Assembly (NCBI GenBank): GCA_000727475.1
Contig: KL647295.1
Coordinates: forward strand, 13,767-77,766
Length of the DNA: 64,000 nt
Reading direction: 5' to 3'
Source of the DNA: Sarcocystis neurona
Taxonomy: Eukaryota > Apicomplexa > Conoidasida > Eucoccidiorida > Sarcocystidae
Shown: positions 28,001 to 37,200 of the stretch, piece after piece
Position numbering within the stretch: the first letter of the stretch is position 1
Layout: every line of letters begins with the position of its first letter
Notes under the pieces: model-generated
Seen by the model: only the letters and a program-made list of their open reading frames with translations
What the model was told of the DNA's origin: nothing
Database searches by the model: none
Made by a program: the position numbers and the translations under genes

Positions 28001-31000
28001 CCTGCAAAACGCCTGCCTTCCGACTTACTGAACTCTCGTGAACACATAACACGTAGCGAGCTGCTCATGGGTCCTCTGCAGCCACAAACACATACACGCG
28101 CGTCACGGCTTTGTGTTTTCATGCGTGTGTGTGTGTGTGTGTGTCAACATGTATTTCTAGACAGACTGATGGACGTGAACGTACCTGTATCAATACGTAT
28201 ACATATATGTGTTAAAATTCGTGTGTCTGTCCAATCCTCTCTATATAGACGTAAATATAGGTGTGTACGTATGCAGGTAGGCACACAGGTGTGTGTACAC
28301 GTGTGTTTGGCAGCCCTACTTATGAAATCAGTGCGCATTTTTAGCGACTGCCTCTTCTTCGTTTCCCTTCTTTTGCACTTTCTGCACGTGGCGAGACAAT
28401 CCCGGGAAGTCATATTACAGGCAGTTCCTGTGGATTTCCGTTGACGAACTGCTAAACGAAGAAGCTGTCTGACGCTGCGGGGGCCTGCAGGTCTGTTGGG
28501 CTGCTTTCTCATTCTTCGGTCGCGCGATGTAACTGACTGCGTCCGGGTGTACGTCCAACTCGACGAGGACGGTTGTGCAGTTACGGACTTGCCGGAGGCC
28601 GTGTGCTGGTGTATGTACACCTTTCAGCACGCAGGGCCGTCTACGTCTGAGGAGAGTAGGCACTTCAGAACCCTCGCATTTCCTTCCATTTTTCGAAACG
28701 CAGGCCTCTTTGCTTTCTCTAGCACACACGCAGATTGAGCCAGTCTTCCCATCGAGTCTCGCGAAGGTCCGCGGCCACCTGCGCACCCGAGACTTTTCTA
28801 CCGTGTGCGCGAGGCACAGACGCTACAGCAGTGTGCGCACTTCCTACTTTTCTGGTGTACAGACACCAGACGGTACGCAGACGCGTCCGCGTTTCATGGC
28901 ACACAGCGTTTACAGAGCGAAGGACATGTAGACCAAACGGAGGACATGGATTGTGTGTACCCTTCAAATCTATTCCAAAGGCACACGCTCTACAGCAGCA
29001 GCGCGTGCGTACACCCAACCTTGTGTGTTGCTGTTCACTTCGTTGGATCCACTGGCGCACTCGCTTGTGAACATTCAGGTGTCTGGACACCTGGGGGTGC
29101 TTGTGGCTCGTTGAGGTCTGGCACGTAGGGAACATCCGTGGCTCCTTCCGGTGTGTTTACACCAAGCAGACGCAGTGTGACTACGTTAAAACACCACTTG
29201 GGCTGCTGAAGCAGAGGCGTATTCTTCGAGATTCAATTTTCTTTCGAATCCCCTTTGCAGCGGTTAAGGACATGTTTCTTCTTGCTACATCGTCATTCGC
29301 TGCTGCGTCGTCCCCTCCTGCAATAACGCATTATGGGAGCCGGTTTCTTTAAATGCGCCTTTCTCTTGTTTTTGCTGGCACACTTCCTATTGCTGCCTGC
29401 TGCAGTTCCTTCTGCGGCTGCCTCTGCCGTTCCTTCTTTCTTCCGCTCTCTTTAAAAAGTCGAAAAGTGGGTGTGTTCAGACGCATGTCGTGCGGCGTGT
29501 TTCCTTTGCTACCACAGGTACCGCTGCAACTGCCGCTCTTGCTCATACCCCTACCGGGACGTTACTGCTGCTCCCGGCGACTACTGTCTAGATTTTTGGG
29601 TGCCATGCACCAGTGCACCGCTGCTGCTGCTAAGCGTGGGAGCACTGCGTTGAGTCTGCTGCCCGGCCGATGTTCTGTTGTTGATTGTCCGGCTTGTACC
29701 TCTGAGGTTCTACTAATGCTGCTATGACTGCTGCTCTGCTGCCCTCATTTCGACCTGTTGGTGCTGTTCCTGCTGCTTTCGGTGCTGTTGCTACTGCTCG
29801 TCCTTCCGCTGCTGGCTCTACCGTTGGCGCTGCTGCTGCTGTTCTTCGTCTCCTGTTAATGCTGCTGCGTCGTAGGTGTTGGTGCAGTGTGTCTCGTGCT
29901 GCTCGGTGAGGCCCGTGCTCTGCCCCACTGCCTGTTTTCTGCGCGTGTTCTTGTGCAGCTGCTGGGCGGCCGCTGCGATTGTTTGCGCTGCTGCTGCTAC
30001 TGCTACTGCTGGAACCGCTTGTACTGCTGGGACCGCTTGTACTGCTGGGACGCTTTTGCCGTTGCTGTCTCTGCGTGTGTAATCCGGGCTGCGGCTGCTG
30101 CTTCCATTCCGCGGCTGCTACTGCTGTTGCCGCTGCTGTGTCTACACTCTCTGCGCCTTTGTTGTTGCTGCTATTGCTGTTGGTTTTGTGACGCAGACGA
30201 ATGTGAGCGTGCGGCTGGTGGCGTTGCATGCGCGGCGTTTGCGCTACCTCCACCTGCAGCGCTGTTCGCATGTAACGGGGGAGGTGCTGCAGTATTTTTC
30301 TGCTGCATCACATCCCTGTCTCAAATGCATAGAACTTCATTCCTCCCGCGTCACTCACGCGCAAATCGCTTCGTTTCGGTAGGATATCTCTATATCATTT
30401 TAATGTGTACACTGATGTAATACATCGCCGACACAAAAAAGAATATATATATATATATATATAAATGCGGCCATACGTACATATGTGTATCTGTAGAAGT
30501 GTGTGTGTATATAGTTTATTTCAAATATGTATTACACGTTTGTGTGTCTATTTGTACATACGACTGTCTGTCAACTTATGCTTGTATATAAGTATGTGGC
30601 ATATATTCACGGATACACAGATGCTGAGTGCACCTCTGCACGTGTGTTTTTGTGTCCAAGAACAGTCAAAAGCTTTTCTCTACGTATATAAATCCACATA
30701 AATATCTACACTTCTATATAGAGAGAGGGTCACACGTGCATGCACACACATAGTCACGTGTGCAGGGATACACCTATACATGGAAAGATGCGCATCTACT
30801 ACATATACATGTGTATACACAGAGACAGAATACAAGGGTAGACAGGCATCACTGCAGTATCACACACATATACCTGTACATATCTATACATATATGCATT
30901 TACATACAAAGGTGCAAGTGTACGAATGTATGTGTGAGTGCAGACTGATGCATATGGAAAGGACATCCTTTTTTTCACGTGTGTGTTAAATCGTCGTCTT

Positions 31001-31803
31001 TTACAACCGAAGCGCATTGCCCTCTGCTGTTGCTGTTCTGGATGTGGGGTGGTGTGTGCAGACGACGCAATCGTCCCTGCACTGCGTTGTTGCTGGGAGA
31101 AATTGAAGATTCTTTGTCTTCAGCCCAGACAATGCGTTGTTGAAAATTGTTTTTTCTCCCTGACGTCTGTCTTCCCTCACGTGCACAGCAGCCTCTGTCC
31201 TTCGTGAACGGCCAGGGCTTCTGTGCTACAGCACCTAAAAAAATCTCTGCAACTGCTGCTTCCCTTCTCGTTCACCAGCGGCAAAACTGCGTGCGCGCGC
31301 AGTCTGTCCGCGTCCAGCCCCCCCCCCCCCCCCCCCCCGAATCTTCTGCTTTGCTTCTTGGCGACGTGTGCCCCCGTGGCAGTGGCTCTGCTGCTACACA
31401 CACTGCGCGCGCGTACGTGTATCAGGAAGTTCTTCTACCCCTTTTCTTCCCGGCTGAAAAAGAAGAAGGGAATTCCCTGTGCAGTTGACTACGACGTTTC
31501 CTCCGCCTGCACCGACTTGCCAGTTTTGTACTGTGGCCAGCGTACTGTACTCTACAGCCTTCGTTATCCTGCGGCCGATAATACTTTATGGGCCCCGCAA
31601 CATTTTATGGGCCCATAGTATTTTATGGGCAGCGTCGATCGATGACTCGAATTTCCAGGACTAATGATATGTAACAGACATATGTAAATGTCTGTGTATA
31701 TAAAAATATATTGTGTATATATATACACGCATTTACATCAGAAAGAGACACCTAATATCTATAGGAATACACATATATTTATATATAGGGGGATGCATAG
31801 ATA

Positions 31804-31840
<37 letters not shown>

Positions 31841-33591
31841 ACGTGCATATATATGTGTATATATATGTATATATATTGTATCGGTTGGGGCGCGAGAGTA
31901 ATGCTATATATTTTGACTGTCCTCCCCATTTATGGGAGAGGGCTGTAGCGCTACTTTCCTTTCCGTGTGCAGTTCCAGCAGCCTGTTTATTTCTCTGGCT
32001 AAGAAAAATACGAGAGCAATGCCCTCTCTGTCTCTCTAGGTACCAAAACTTTCCTGCCCGCAGCAGCAGGTGAGGTGGTACGCTTCCGCAGTGAACAGAC
32101 GCCACGGTCCTCTGCGGCGTACCCACTTTGTTTTCCTCCCCCTCTCTCTCACTCGCTTTCTCCTTCTTTTCTGCAAGATATCTGTTTTGTTGCTTGGCGA
32201 AGAGTCACACGTCTGCAGCGACTTTTCTTTAAGTAGAGAGCTGGTGGCCTTCTGAGCACATCTGCGGAGGCTTGGCAGCGGCTTTCGTCTCTCTTTCTGT
32301 CTCGTGCACCTCTATGAAGATTAAGTGGCTGTTTTGCGTCTTTGCTTCGGGGCAGAAGGACTCGTTGCAACGTCGTCTTTTTCGGAGTTTCAGAAAAAAA
32401 GTCACGGAGGTACATGTGCAAGTACATGCACAGAAGAACTCAAGCAGGAAACGACCCTGTCTGTTGCAAGTCTTCCACGCAACCTCGTCCGATACCCGAC
32501 TAGCTTCACTTCCTACCCATACAAAGGTTCTCTAGGCTTGCTAATCGAGACGACGTATATATATATATATATATTTGTGGACAATATCCGCAGGTATATA
32601 TAAATATATATGAGGGCTTGACAGGATACATATATATATATATACGTATACTTGTGTCCTAAGATAAGAAACGTGCATGTATGAGAACGCTCACGCGGCT
32701 TTATATACGGATACGTGTGTATGTATAAATATGTACGTATATATGGCGTATTGCTGGCAGGTACACGTACGTGTATGTATGTATATATATATATAGGTAT
32801 ATGTGTGTATGCGTGATCCAACATAGCGTTACACTGTGGACGCCGGGAAGGAAACGGTGCAAGTCTGACACACAACACATGCATATGCATATGTGCATAC
32901 ACATATATATATATATATATATATGTATATGTAGATGTATAGACACGTAGGTACGGAGTCAGCTGCGTTAATATGTACTCGTGTATATTCTCTATATATA
33001 CATATATATGGTTCATAAGTTGATACCGAGATCATTTGCACCAGTGACGTGCAACTGTGGAAGCCAGCACACGGAAGTTCAGGCATCAACTCTGCTGAAC
33101 AGAACTGCTTCACGAATGTCTCAAGGTGAGAAGTATGTACGCCTCCGTGAAATGTAGATACACCGCAGAGTGACGTCTAAAAGGCGCTGTGAAAGCCGGC
33201 CCAAGGAGCAAGATGCCACCACATCTGTATATAATATATACATCTAGCAGTAGCGTGCATGTATGGTGAAGGCGTACTCACACGTACCAACGTGCAGGTA
33301 TATGTGCGTACACATACTTAGAGACAGTAACACGTCGCCACGTCTCCGCCTTACGCCTACACATGCATGTTAATATATATATACACACGTAAATATTATA
33401 TATATACGCACGCACATGCCAAGGCGCCAGCAGAGCACGAAGACACAGTGGTCGGTTTAAAAGACCCGTTGACGTTTCTGCGCACGAACCGTCTCGGTGC
33501 GTCTGTACGTCTACGTCGCTACCCCAGCATTTCTTACGTCGCTAGCTGCGTACGGCTCAGGGACTTACATCTCTGCATGCAGAAGCTGTGA
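6042..33591 (+). CDS. Leucine-rich-repeat protein, F-box/AMN1 type, with large HAAR inserts (gene span)
   Basis: Probable substrate-recognition LRR protein like those of SCF ubiquitin ligases or AMN1. That role is inferred from repeat type only, since an F-box is not firmly seen. Ten exons (6042-6631, 10378-10955, 12904-12958, 13957-14083, 15988-17545, 19702-19785, 22207-22316, 25284-25467, 27771-27854, 30197-30378) join with matching phase at every junction. Joined, they encode about ten cysteine-type LRRs of the LxxLxLxxCxxITDxGL class, with pieces such as [40 protein letters not shown] and [16 protein letters not shown]. Between repeats lie a Gln-rich insert, a Glu/Asp-rich insert and an Ala-rich insert of several hundred residues. 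The start lies upstream and is not located. Beyond 30378 exons are tentative; LRR-like sequence at 33430-33591 ending in TGA may be the C-terminus. One assembly gap falls in an intron. Downstream neighbour is convergent. Confidence 0.75.
6632..10377 (+). other. Intron of the LRR gene, about 3.7 kb
   Basis: 6632-7230 is CAG/GAG-rich with open Gln/Ala/Arg frames and might hold further exon. 7330-10240 is TA/CA and CT microsatellite DNA with one palindrome at 7527-7540. No other recognisable content. The 3' end is a good pyrimidine tract before TTTACAG at 10377. Confidence 0.5.
7527..7540. repeat. Palindrome GGTGTACGTACACC
   Basis: Perfect 14-bp palindrome in an otherwise AT/CT-rich part of an LRR-gene intron. 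Same family as the cluster at 14466-15206. Confidence 0.85.
10378..10955 (+). CDS. LRR gene, exon b: acidic Glu/Asp-rich insert leading back to an LRR
   Basis: Acceptor TTTACAG at 10377, donor GTGCGT at 10956. The peptide is overwhelmingly acidic (long runs of Glu with Asp between about 10440 and 10845, ending near [18 protein letters not shown]). It ends [14 protein letters not shown], which joins in phase to the next exon to rebuild an LRR. The acidic block is a flexible insert within the LRR domain. Other donors nearby (10882, 10888) break the phase to 12904. Confidence 0.7.
10956..12903 (+). other. Intron of the LRR gene
   Basis: AT/CA microsatellites to about 12350, then a CTG-oriented triplet tract (12400-12860) directly before the acceptor CCCCTCGCAG. 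The triplet tract is open on the plus strand but only as Leu/Ala/Cys. Confidence 0.6.
12904..12958 (+). CDS. LRR gene, exon c (55 nt)
   Basis: Acceptor CTCGCAG, donor GTGAGT at 12959. Encodes [18 protein letters not shown], the second half of an LRR (pattern VTxxGLxxLxxL). One leftover base completes a Gly codon with the next exon. Confidence 0.8.
12959..13956 (+). other. Intron of the LRR gene
   Basis: Contains a non-repetitive stretch (12960-13255), TA microsatellites (13260-13490) and a CTG-rich block (13680-13950) next to the acceptor GTGTAG. No exon in phase was found inside it. Confidence 0.65.
13826..13910 (+). repeat. 17-bp tandem repeat, five units
   Basis: Five units of CCCTGCTTCTGCTGCTG starting at 13826, 13843, 13860, 13877 and 13894. 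The period is not a multiple of three, so no frame keeps one peptide repeat. That supports non-coding status although the tract looks like a triplet repeat. Confidence 0.85.
13957..14083 (+). CDS. LRR gene, exon d
   Basis: Acceptor GTGTAG, donor GTAGGT at 14084. The peptide starts [20 protein letters not shown] and ends [11 protein letters not shown], one LRR plus the start of the next. Joins on both sides in phase, giving a Gly codon at each junction. Confidence 0.85.
14084..15987 (+). other. Intron of the LRR gene with a cluster of palindromes
   Basis: AT microsatellites at 14170-14370 and 15530-15770 flank a unique, GC-balanced stretch (14380-15500). That stretch carries at least six GGTGT-N4-ACACC-type palindromes. 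No coding frame was recognised. Confidence 0.65.
14466..15206. repeat. Palindrome cluster GGTGT-N4-ACACC
   Basis: Copies at 14466-14479 (centre ATGT), 14552-14565 (ACGT, one arm mismatch), 14663-14676 (CTGT), 14762-14781 (ACGT, perfect over 20 bp: CCAGGTGTACGTACACCTGG), 14935-14948 (ACGT, one mismatch) and 15193-15206 (CTGT). Arms are kept while centres vary. Confidence 0.85.
15988..17545 (+). CDS. LRR gene, exon e: LRR halves flanking an Ala-rich insert
   Basis: Acceptor TTGCATTTCTCAG, donor GTCAGC at 17546. One base completes the Gly from exon d, then [18 protein letters not shown] continues the LRR. About 470 residues of Ala/Thr/Arg-rich sequence follow, then LRR returns with [20 protein letters not shown]. 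The Ala frame is open throughout. However, Gln-rich frames overlap it (15975-16367, 16371-16787, 17070-17438), and a pyrimidine-rich stretch near 16395-16480 looks intron-like. The middle may therefore contain unrecognised introns. Both ends are secure. Confidence 0.65.
17100..17113. repeat. Palindrome GGTGTACAGACACC inside an LRR-gene exon
   Basis: Same arms as the intronic copies, centre ACAG. It lies in the coding frame, where it is read within RGGCTDTR. Confidence 0.8.
17546..19701 (+). other. Intron of the LRR gene
   Basis: Mainly TA and CT microsatellites. A unique island at about 18230-18620 has open frames but no LRR motif and no exon fitting the phase-0 junction. Ends in GCTGCTGCGAATTCGCAG. 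Confidence 0.6.
19702..19785 (+). CDS. LRR gene, exon f (84 nt)
   Basis: Phase 0 on both sides; donor GTAGGA at 19786. Encodes GPHAE then [20 protein letters not shown] and HCS, a textbook cysteine-containing LRR. The frame upstream of 19702 has a stop at 19672, which fixes the acceptor. Confidence 0.88.
19786..22206 (+). other. Intron of the LRR gene
   Basis: Almost entirely TA/CA microsatellite DNA. Short unique islands around 20030-20160 and 20620-20760 show no LRR or other motif. Ends in a T-rich tract and GTGGGCAG. Confidence 0.65.
22207..22316 (+). CDS. LRR gene, exon g (110 nt)
   Basis: Starts in phase 0 with [20 protein letters not shown] and ends [10 protein letters not shown] plus two bases of an Arg codon. 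Donor GTATGC at 22317. Directly continues the repeat begun in exon f. Confidence 0.88.
22317..22800 (+). repeat. Tandem repeat seeded at the start of an LRR-gene intron
   Basis: The first bases of the intron (GCAGTGCTTCTTCA followed by TA repeats) recur near 22360, 22460, 22583 and 22758, with a diverged copy near 22664. Period is roughly 100 bp, with (TA)n, ATCTAGCTATA-like and TACAGCTATACA-like spacer pieces. It looks like tandem duplication of the intron's own 5' end. Confidence 0.75.
23717..24239. other. Assembly gap (N run, 523 positions)
   Basis: Undetermined bases inside an LRR-gene intron. The splice phase across the gap is consistent without any extra exon. Confidence 0.98.
24826..25045. 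repeat. (CATA)n microsatellite
   Basis: Long run of ACATACATACAC-type tetranucleotide repeats. Apparent Tyr/Val/Cys and Tyr/Ile/His reading frames on both strands are translation of this repeat. Confidence 0.95.
25284..25467 (+). CDS. LRR gene, exon h
   Basis: The first base completes Arg from exon g, then [20 protein letters not shown] follows, and later [16 protein letters not shown]; two LRRs. Acceptor CTGTGCTGCAG, donor GTACTT at 25468, phase 0 at the 3' end. Confidence 0.9.
25468..27770 (+). other. Intron of the LRR gene with opposed pyrimidine and purine tracts
   Basis: 25470-25830 is strongly CT-rich and 25975-26400 strongly GA-rich on the same strand, so the two halves could fold back on each other. 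One short palindrome (AGGTGTACACCT, 25917-25928) lies between them. The rest is TA microsatellite. No exon recognised. Confidence 0.6.
25917..25928. repeat. Palindrome AGGTGTACACCT
   Basis: Perfect 12-bp palindrome with the same arms as the GGTGT/ACACC family but no central four bases. Confidence 0.75.
27771..27854 (+). CDS. LRR gene, exon i (84 nt)
   Basis: Encodes [20 protein letters not shown] followed by LRLDATRV, one LRR; phase 0 on both sides. The acceptor could be after GAAGAG at 27770 or three bases later; both keep the frame. Donor GTAGGC at 27855. Confidence 0.8.
27855..30196 (+). other. Intron of the LRR gene with palindromes and a CTG-rich 3' half
   Basis: 27860-28450 is unique or CT-rich sequence with one short microsatellite. 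28500-29170 is GC-balanced and carries a palindrome cluster. 29370-30190 is CTG/GCTGTT-rich and leads to the acceptor TTTTGTGACGCAG. The CTG block is open as Cys/Leu/Ala on the plus strand but no phase-matched exon is evident. Confidence 0.6.
28608..29163. repeat. Second palindrome cluster GGTGT-N4-ACACC
   Basis: Copies at 28608-28621 (centre ATGT), 28854-28867 (ACAG; complementary arms extend to TCTGGTGT/ACACCAGA), 29076-29093 (arms CAGGTGTC/GACACCTG) and 29150-29163 (GTTT). Half sites lie near 28546 and 29010. Confidence 0.85.
30197..30378 (+). CDS. LRR gene, exon j
   Basis: Begins [20 protein letters not shown], continues [14 protein letters not shown] and ends [12 protein letters not shown] plus two bases; two LRRs. 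Acceptor GTGACGCAG, donor GTAGGA at 30379. Joins exon i in phase 0. Confidence 0.88.
30944..30978 (+). CDS. Possible small LRR-gene exon k (35 nt, tentative)
   Basis: Bounded by GAGTGCAG and GTGTGT. It takes the two bases left by exon j to give Arg, reads [11 protein letters not shown], and leaves one base that makes His with the next candidate exon. Phase and repeat spacing fit an LRR; the sequence itself is a weak match. Confidence 0.35.
31062..31136 (+). CDS. Possible LRR-gene exon l (3' end uncertain)
   Basis: Acceptor GGTGTGTGCAG at 31061. The frame reading [20 protein letters not shown] is a good LRR. It does not match exon j directly, which is why the 35-nt exon k is proposed between them. 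The 3' boundary used here is the weak donor GTTGTT; alternatives exist. Confidence 0.45.
31318..31338 (+). repeat. Homopolymer of 21 C
   Basis: Uninterrupted C run in a frame-rich, possibly coding stretch (31187-31500). Such a run is a likely site of length error in the assembly and could break a reading frame artificially. Confidence 0.95.
31340..33429 (+). other. Unresolved 3' part of the LRR gene
   Basis: Contains a near-tandem ATTTTATGGGCCC repeat (31580-31635), TA microsatellites, and splice-bounded segments that might be exons, such as 32040-32069 (tctctctag/gtgagg) and about 33048-33126 (gcaccag/gtgagaag). None could be placed in phase with confidence. Confidence 0.5.
33430..33591 (+). 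CDS. Possible terminal LRR exon (tentative)
   Basis: An open frame reads [14 protein letters not shown], then [20 protein letters not shown], then QKL and TGA at 33589. The [14 protein letters not shown] part is LRR-like, so this is a candidate C-terminus for the LRR gene. Its acceptor and its link to upstream exons are not resolved. Confidence 0.4.
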   Translation, partial: AEHEDTVVGLKDPLTFLRTNRLGASVRLRRYPSISYVASCVRLRDLHLCMQKL

Positions 33592-34057
33592 GAATGACTT
33601 GGCCCTTCCCCCCAGTCTCCTGCTACTCAGCAAATAGTATATATATCGATAGGTGCCTAATGAGGATACAGACAGAAACACATACGGAGAGGGATATACG
33701 TTTTTTAGAAATATGTTTGTGGAGAAGAAGTGATAGGTTTTGAGACAAATATATTTGAAAAGTGCTGTATGTACATACGTATTTCATATACGCAAGCACA
33801 TGTGTCTTTCTGTGGACCTGCACACGTTCCACCGAACTCATCGCGGAAGAATCGCGCACCATACAAAACGCCTAAAAAAAGAAATGCTGTCTCTCTCTCT
33901 GGGCTGGAACAGTCATTTTTTCCTTCACTGCCTATTTACAAAATAGACGATCTTGTGTGACGAAAATGTTCGAAAATCGTTCATCTCGTAGTTTTTCCCG
34001 TAGGTAGGTTTTATCAATACACAGAAGGACGACAAGCAGCTGACACAAACAGCAAGG
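33592..34057. other. Intergenic region between convergent genes
   Basis: A mix of unique and AT-rich sequence. No motif, exon or terminator-like element recognised. Confidence 0.5.
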
Positions 34058-34173
34058 CTACGGCGACGGTCGACGACGACCCTTCCAAGACTCGGCAGCA
34101 GGCCCAGCTTCCTCAAGGAGCTTCTGCTGCTCTTCCTTGCTTAATTTTAAAAAGACTTCTTCGGGAACTTTTG
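34058..34173 (-). CDS. 182-residue protein, last exon
   Basis: Minus-strand acceptor GTGTGTTGCAG. The peptide runs KVPEEVFLKLSKEEQQKLLE then EAGPAAESWKGRRRPSP and TAG. Two bases join one base from the preceding exon to give Pro. Confidence 0.7.
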
Positions 34174-34221
34174 CTGCAACACACGCACCAAGCAACAGTC
34201 GTATCATGCCACGTCCTCGCG

Positions 34222-34254
<33 letters not shown>

Positions 34255-37200
34255 TCCCACAGATACATGAATTTACACGCCCTGTCCTCACGTAGATTTA
34301 TATATATATATATTTACCCCCACAGATACGTGTATCTACACGTATATACATGCCGAGCAAGAAAGAGAGGCAAGCCCGAGGCATGTACCTATACGCATAT
34401 ATGTGTACAAGCAGGTGGAAGCAGCGTACAAGTGTGTGGATGGACGTATATGTACACGTGAAGCAGAAGAGCAACAGATACACACGACGTGCATCATCCA
34501 TATACAGTGGTTCTATACAGATCGACAGGGGACATATGAAACACACGTGCGCCACATACACATGTGCACACAGAGGTATGGTACACGCGCAGGCTGTCGA
34601 CGCATGAAAAGTAACAGTCCTCCCCCAGGCAGAAACGGCAGCCGCAGCAGCAGTTCTGCGGGCGGCCCGAAGCGAACCAGAATCTCGAGGAGGTGTGTGG
34701 CTCTTCTTCTCATACCTTCGAAAAGCCTCGCTGCCACACAAGTGCAGGAAAATACCTATCTTGCAATCACGTATACAGCGCTGTATCTACGAACGACATA
34801 CACGCACACGCAGGCGGACTACGGAGAGAGACAGAGACAGTCAGACACACCCGTATTCACACCGGGGCAGTCGAGTGAGGTTCTCTTTATATATATATAT
34901 ACATGTCTTCAGGTGCACCAGTTCGAACAAGAAGTGCGGGCAGAGGTGAAGCGGCTGCGGTGTACATACACTTCAAAGTCGCGCTGGGGTGGACGGACAG
35001 ACGTCACAGTCACCCCAAAATTGCTGCCAACCACCGCAGCGTCTCTTGCAAAGGAAAAAGGTGGCCGCACAGAGAGAAGCAGAGCTGAGGATCCCGCAGA
35101 ACACAACGGCGTTACCGGCCGCTTAGAAATGTTGCGACTTCGCTGGCAGCTCGTAAATATCTCCGCGTGAATGCGGGTGAGTGTATATCCATAGAAAAAG
35201 CTGCAGTCTACGACCACTGCTACTGCTGTGCTGTCCTACTACAATAACTAGTAACTGCCATTACTATTGCTATTGTTGCCACTATTACTACGGGAACTAC
35301 TAGGCATGCGTAGACTACGATTAGGAAGAGGTCTCGTATTACAGCTTCTCTTCGCACTTGGCATTCAAAAAAACGCACGCTCCACCACCGGCCGCCACGA
35401 GACGGTCGACTGACGACGACCTTGCCCTTCACTTTGATCGCGGGCTATATCTTGGTGGCGTACTGGCGTGAGCTGCATTACTTGTTTCACGTGGTGCAGT
35501 GGTTTCACTCTATGAGAGACATCTATATATCTATATACACACATGGGAGATCTGAACAAAGGTTTCTCTCAGTAATATATATATATATATATATGGAAAA
35601 TCTCATCAGGGGTCTGTCATATTTATATATATATATACATACACGTATATCAGGAGAATATCATCCGTGTATTTGTCTGCGTATGTGACTCGCTCTTTGT
35701 GTGCCTGTATGGCGTGCGTTCGAGTACTTGTGTCGTAGTTACGTGGAGGCGAACGTCCAGGCGCAGTCCTCTCAAGAGGCAGACAACCACCCCACATGCG
35801 TTTGTAGGGAGAGGTATTCTGAAGCTGCATGCGTCGCCACAGGTGCACCTGCCCACGTGTATATTTACTCGCTTGCCTGTTGAATATACGCACGTGTGTA
35901 CAAATGACATGCCGTGGACACGCAGTTCAATACTTCCTACTGCATTCCTTGCACACACACGCACACATGCAGAGACACAGAGATGTATACGGGTATACAA
36001 ACACACACACAGACCGCGCAGCAACAGCTGAGGCAACAGTCGTGGCAGCCGCAGCCTCTCCAGAGGTGAGGCGAGGAGGAGGAGGAGGACAGGAGGAGGA
36101 GGAGGACCCACAGCAGCACCAGCAGCAGCAGCTAGGCAGACTCGTTACATGCCCACACAGTAAGCGTCCACGGTTGGATGCCCGGTGTTGAGCCACCACC
36201 CCACACGCACATCTACGTACATCTTAAAAAATCTATTTATTTACGTCTATGTATCTGCAGAAGTTCTACGGAAGGGAAGGTGTTCCACAGCCGGAAAACT
36301 TACGAGACTCGTAGCGCCTGAGCAGATCGGTCACGCTGAAGAACGGCGGGCCATCCGTCAGTCCCCGGTAGACGCCGCAGTTGATGATTCTGCCAGGAAA
36401 AAACAGAAGCAGAGACCTTTTTCTCAACTGAAGTATTTCCACCCGGACGAACAGCAGTCTCGACGTCAACGCCCAGAAGACAGACACACACAAAAGACTG
36501 CTGTTGACAAGGTCACGTAGATACACCACACGTGCGGCACGTATTTCGATATCTACAAAGATACCCATGTCCGCATTATACATGTACTATCTACAGACAC
36601 GAAGAATATGCGCTTGCATATATATATATATATATCCAGGCAATATGTGAAACACAGGTATGTCGGTATTCATAGAAATATATATATATATATATGCAGG
36701 GAGAGAGAAATAAATACACACACGGAGCTACACGCCTAAATATGCACATACAGTTTAACATATACCGGCACGTTCGGGAACACAGCTGTTTCGACGTATC
36801 TACCCATGCATATGCATATATATCTACATCTGCATATATATGTCTACATATACGTATATATGTAAGACAGATAGAGGCACAGGCGTAGATGGAGACAACC
36901 CTACCAAGAGCACTGACAGCCACAGCTAAAGAGACATTATGTATATATACATGTGTGTGTGAGAGACACCCGGAGATATTACATGGACGTGTATACGTGA
37001 AGGTAGAAGTGGAGCCTTGAAGCGTTTTTTCCTGTTCGCCTGCTGTTGGCCGTCTTCTGCGTATTTCTCTACATGCTGCGGCAGAGGCCCTGGTACACGC
37101 ACACTGCTACTTCCCCTTTCAGAGAGAGACACAACGACCCAAGCAAAGAAATATATGTACAAATGTATGGCCGCGCACAACAGAAATATATAATTGCGGC

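Noticed and set aside
34914..35169. Plus-strand frame VHQFEQEVRAEVKRL as an extra LRR-gene exon
   Set aside because: It lies inside an intron of the minus-strand gene, has no LRR pattern, and could not be joined in phase to 33591 or earlier exons.
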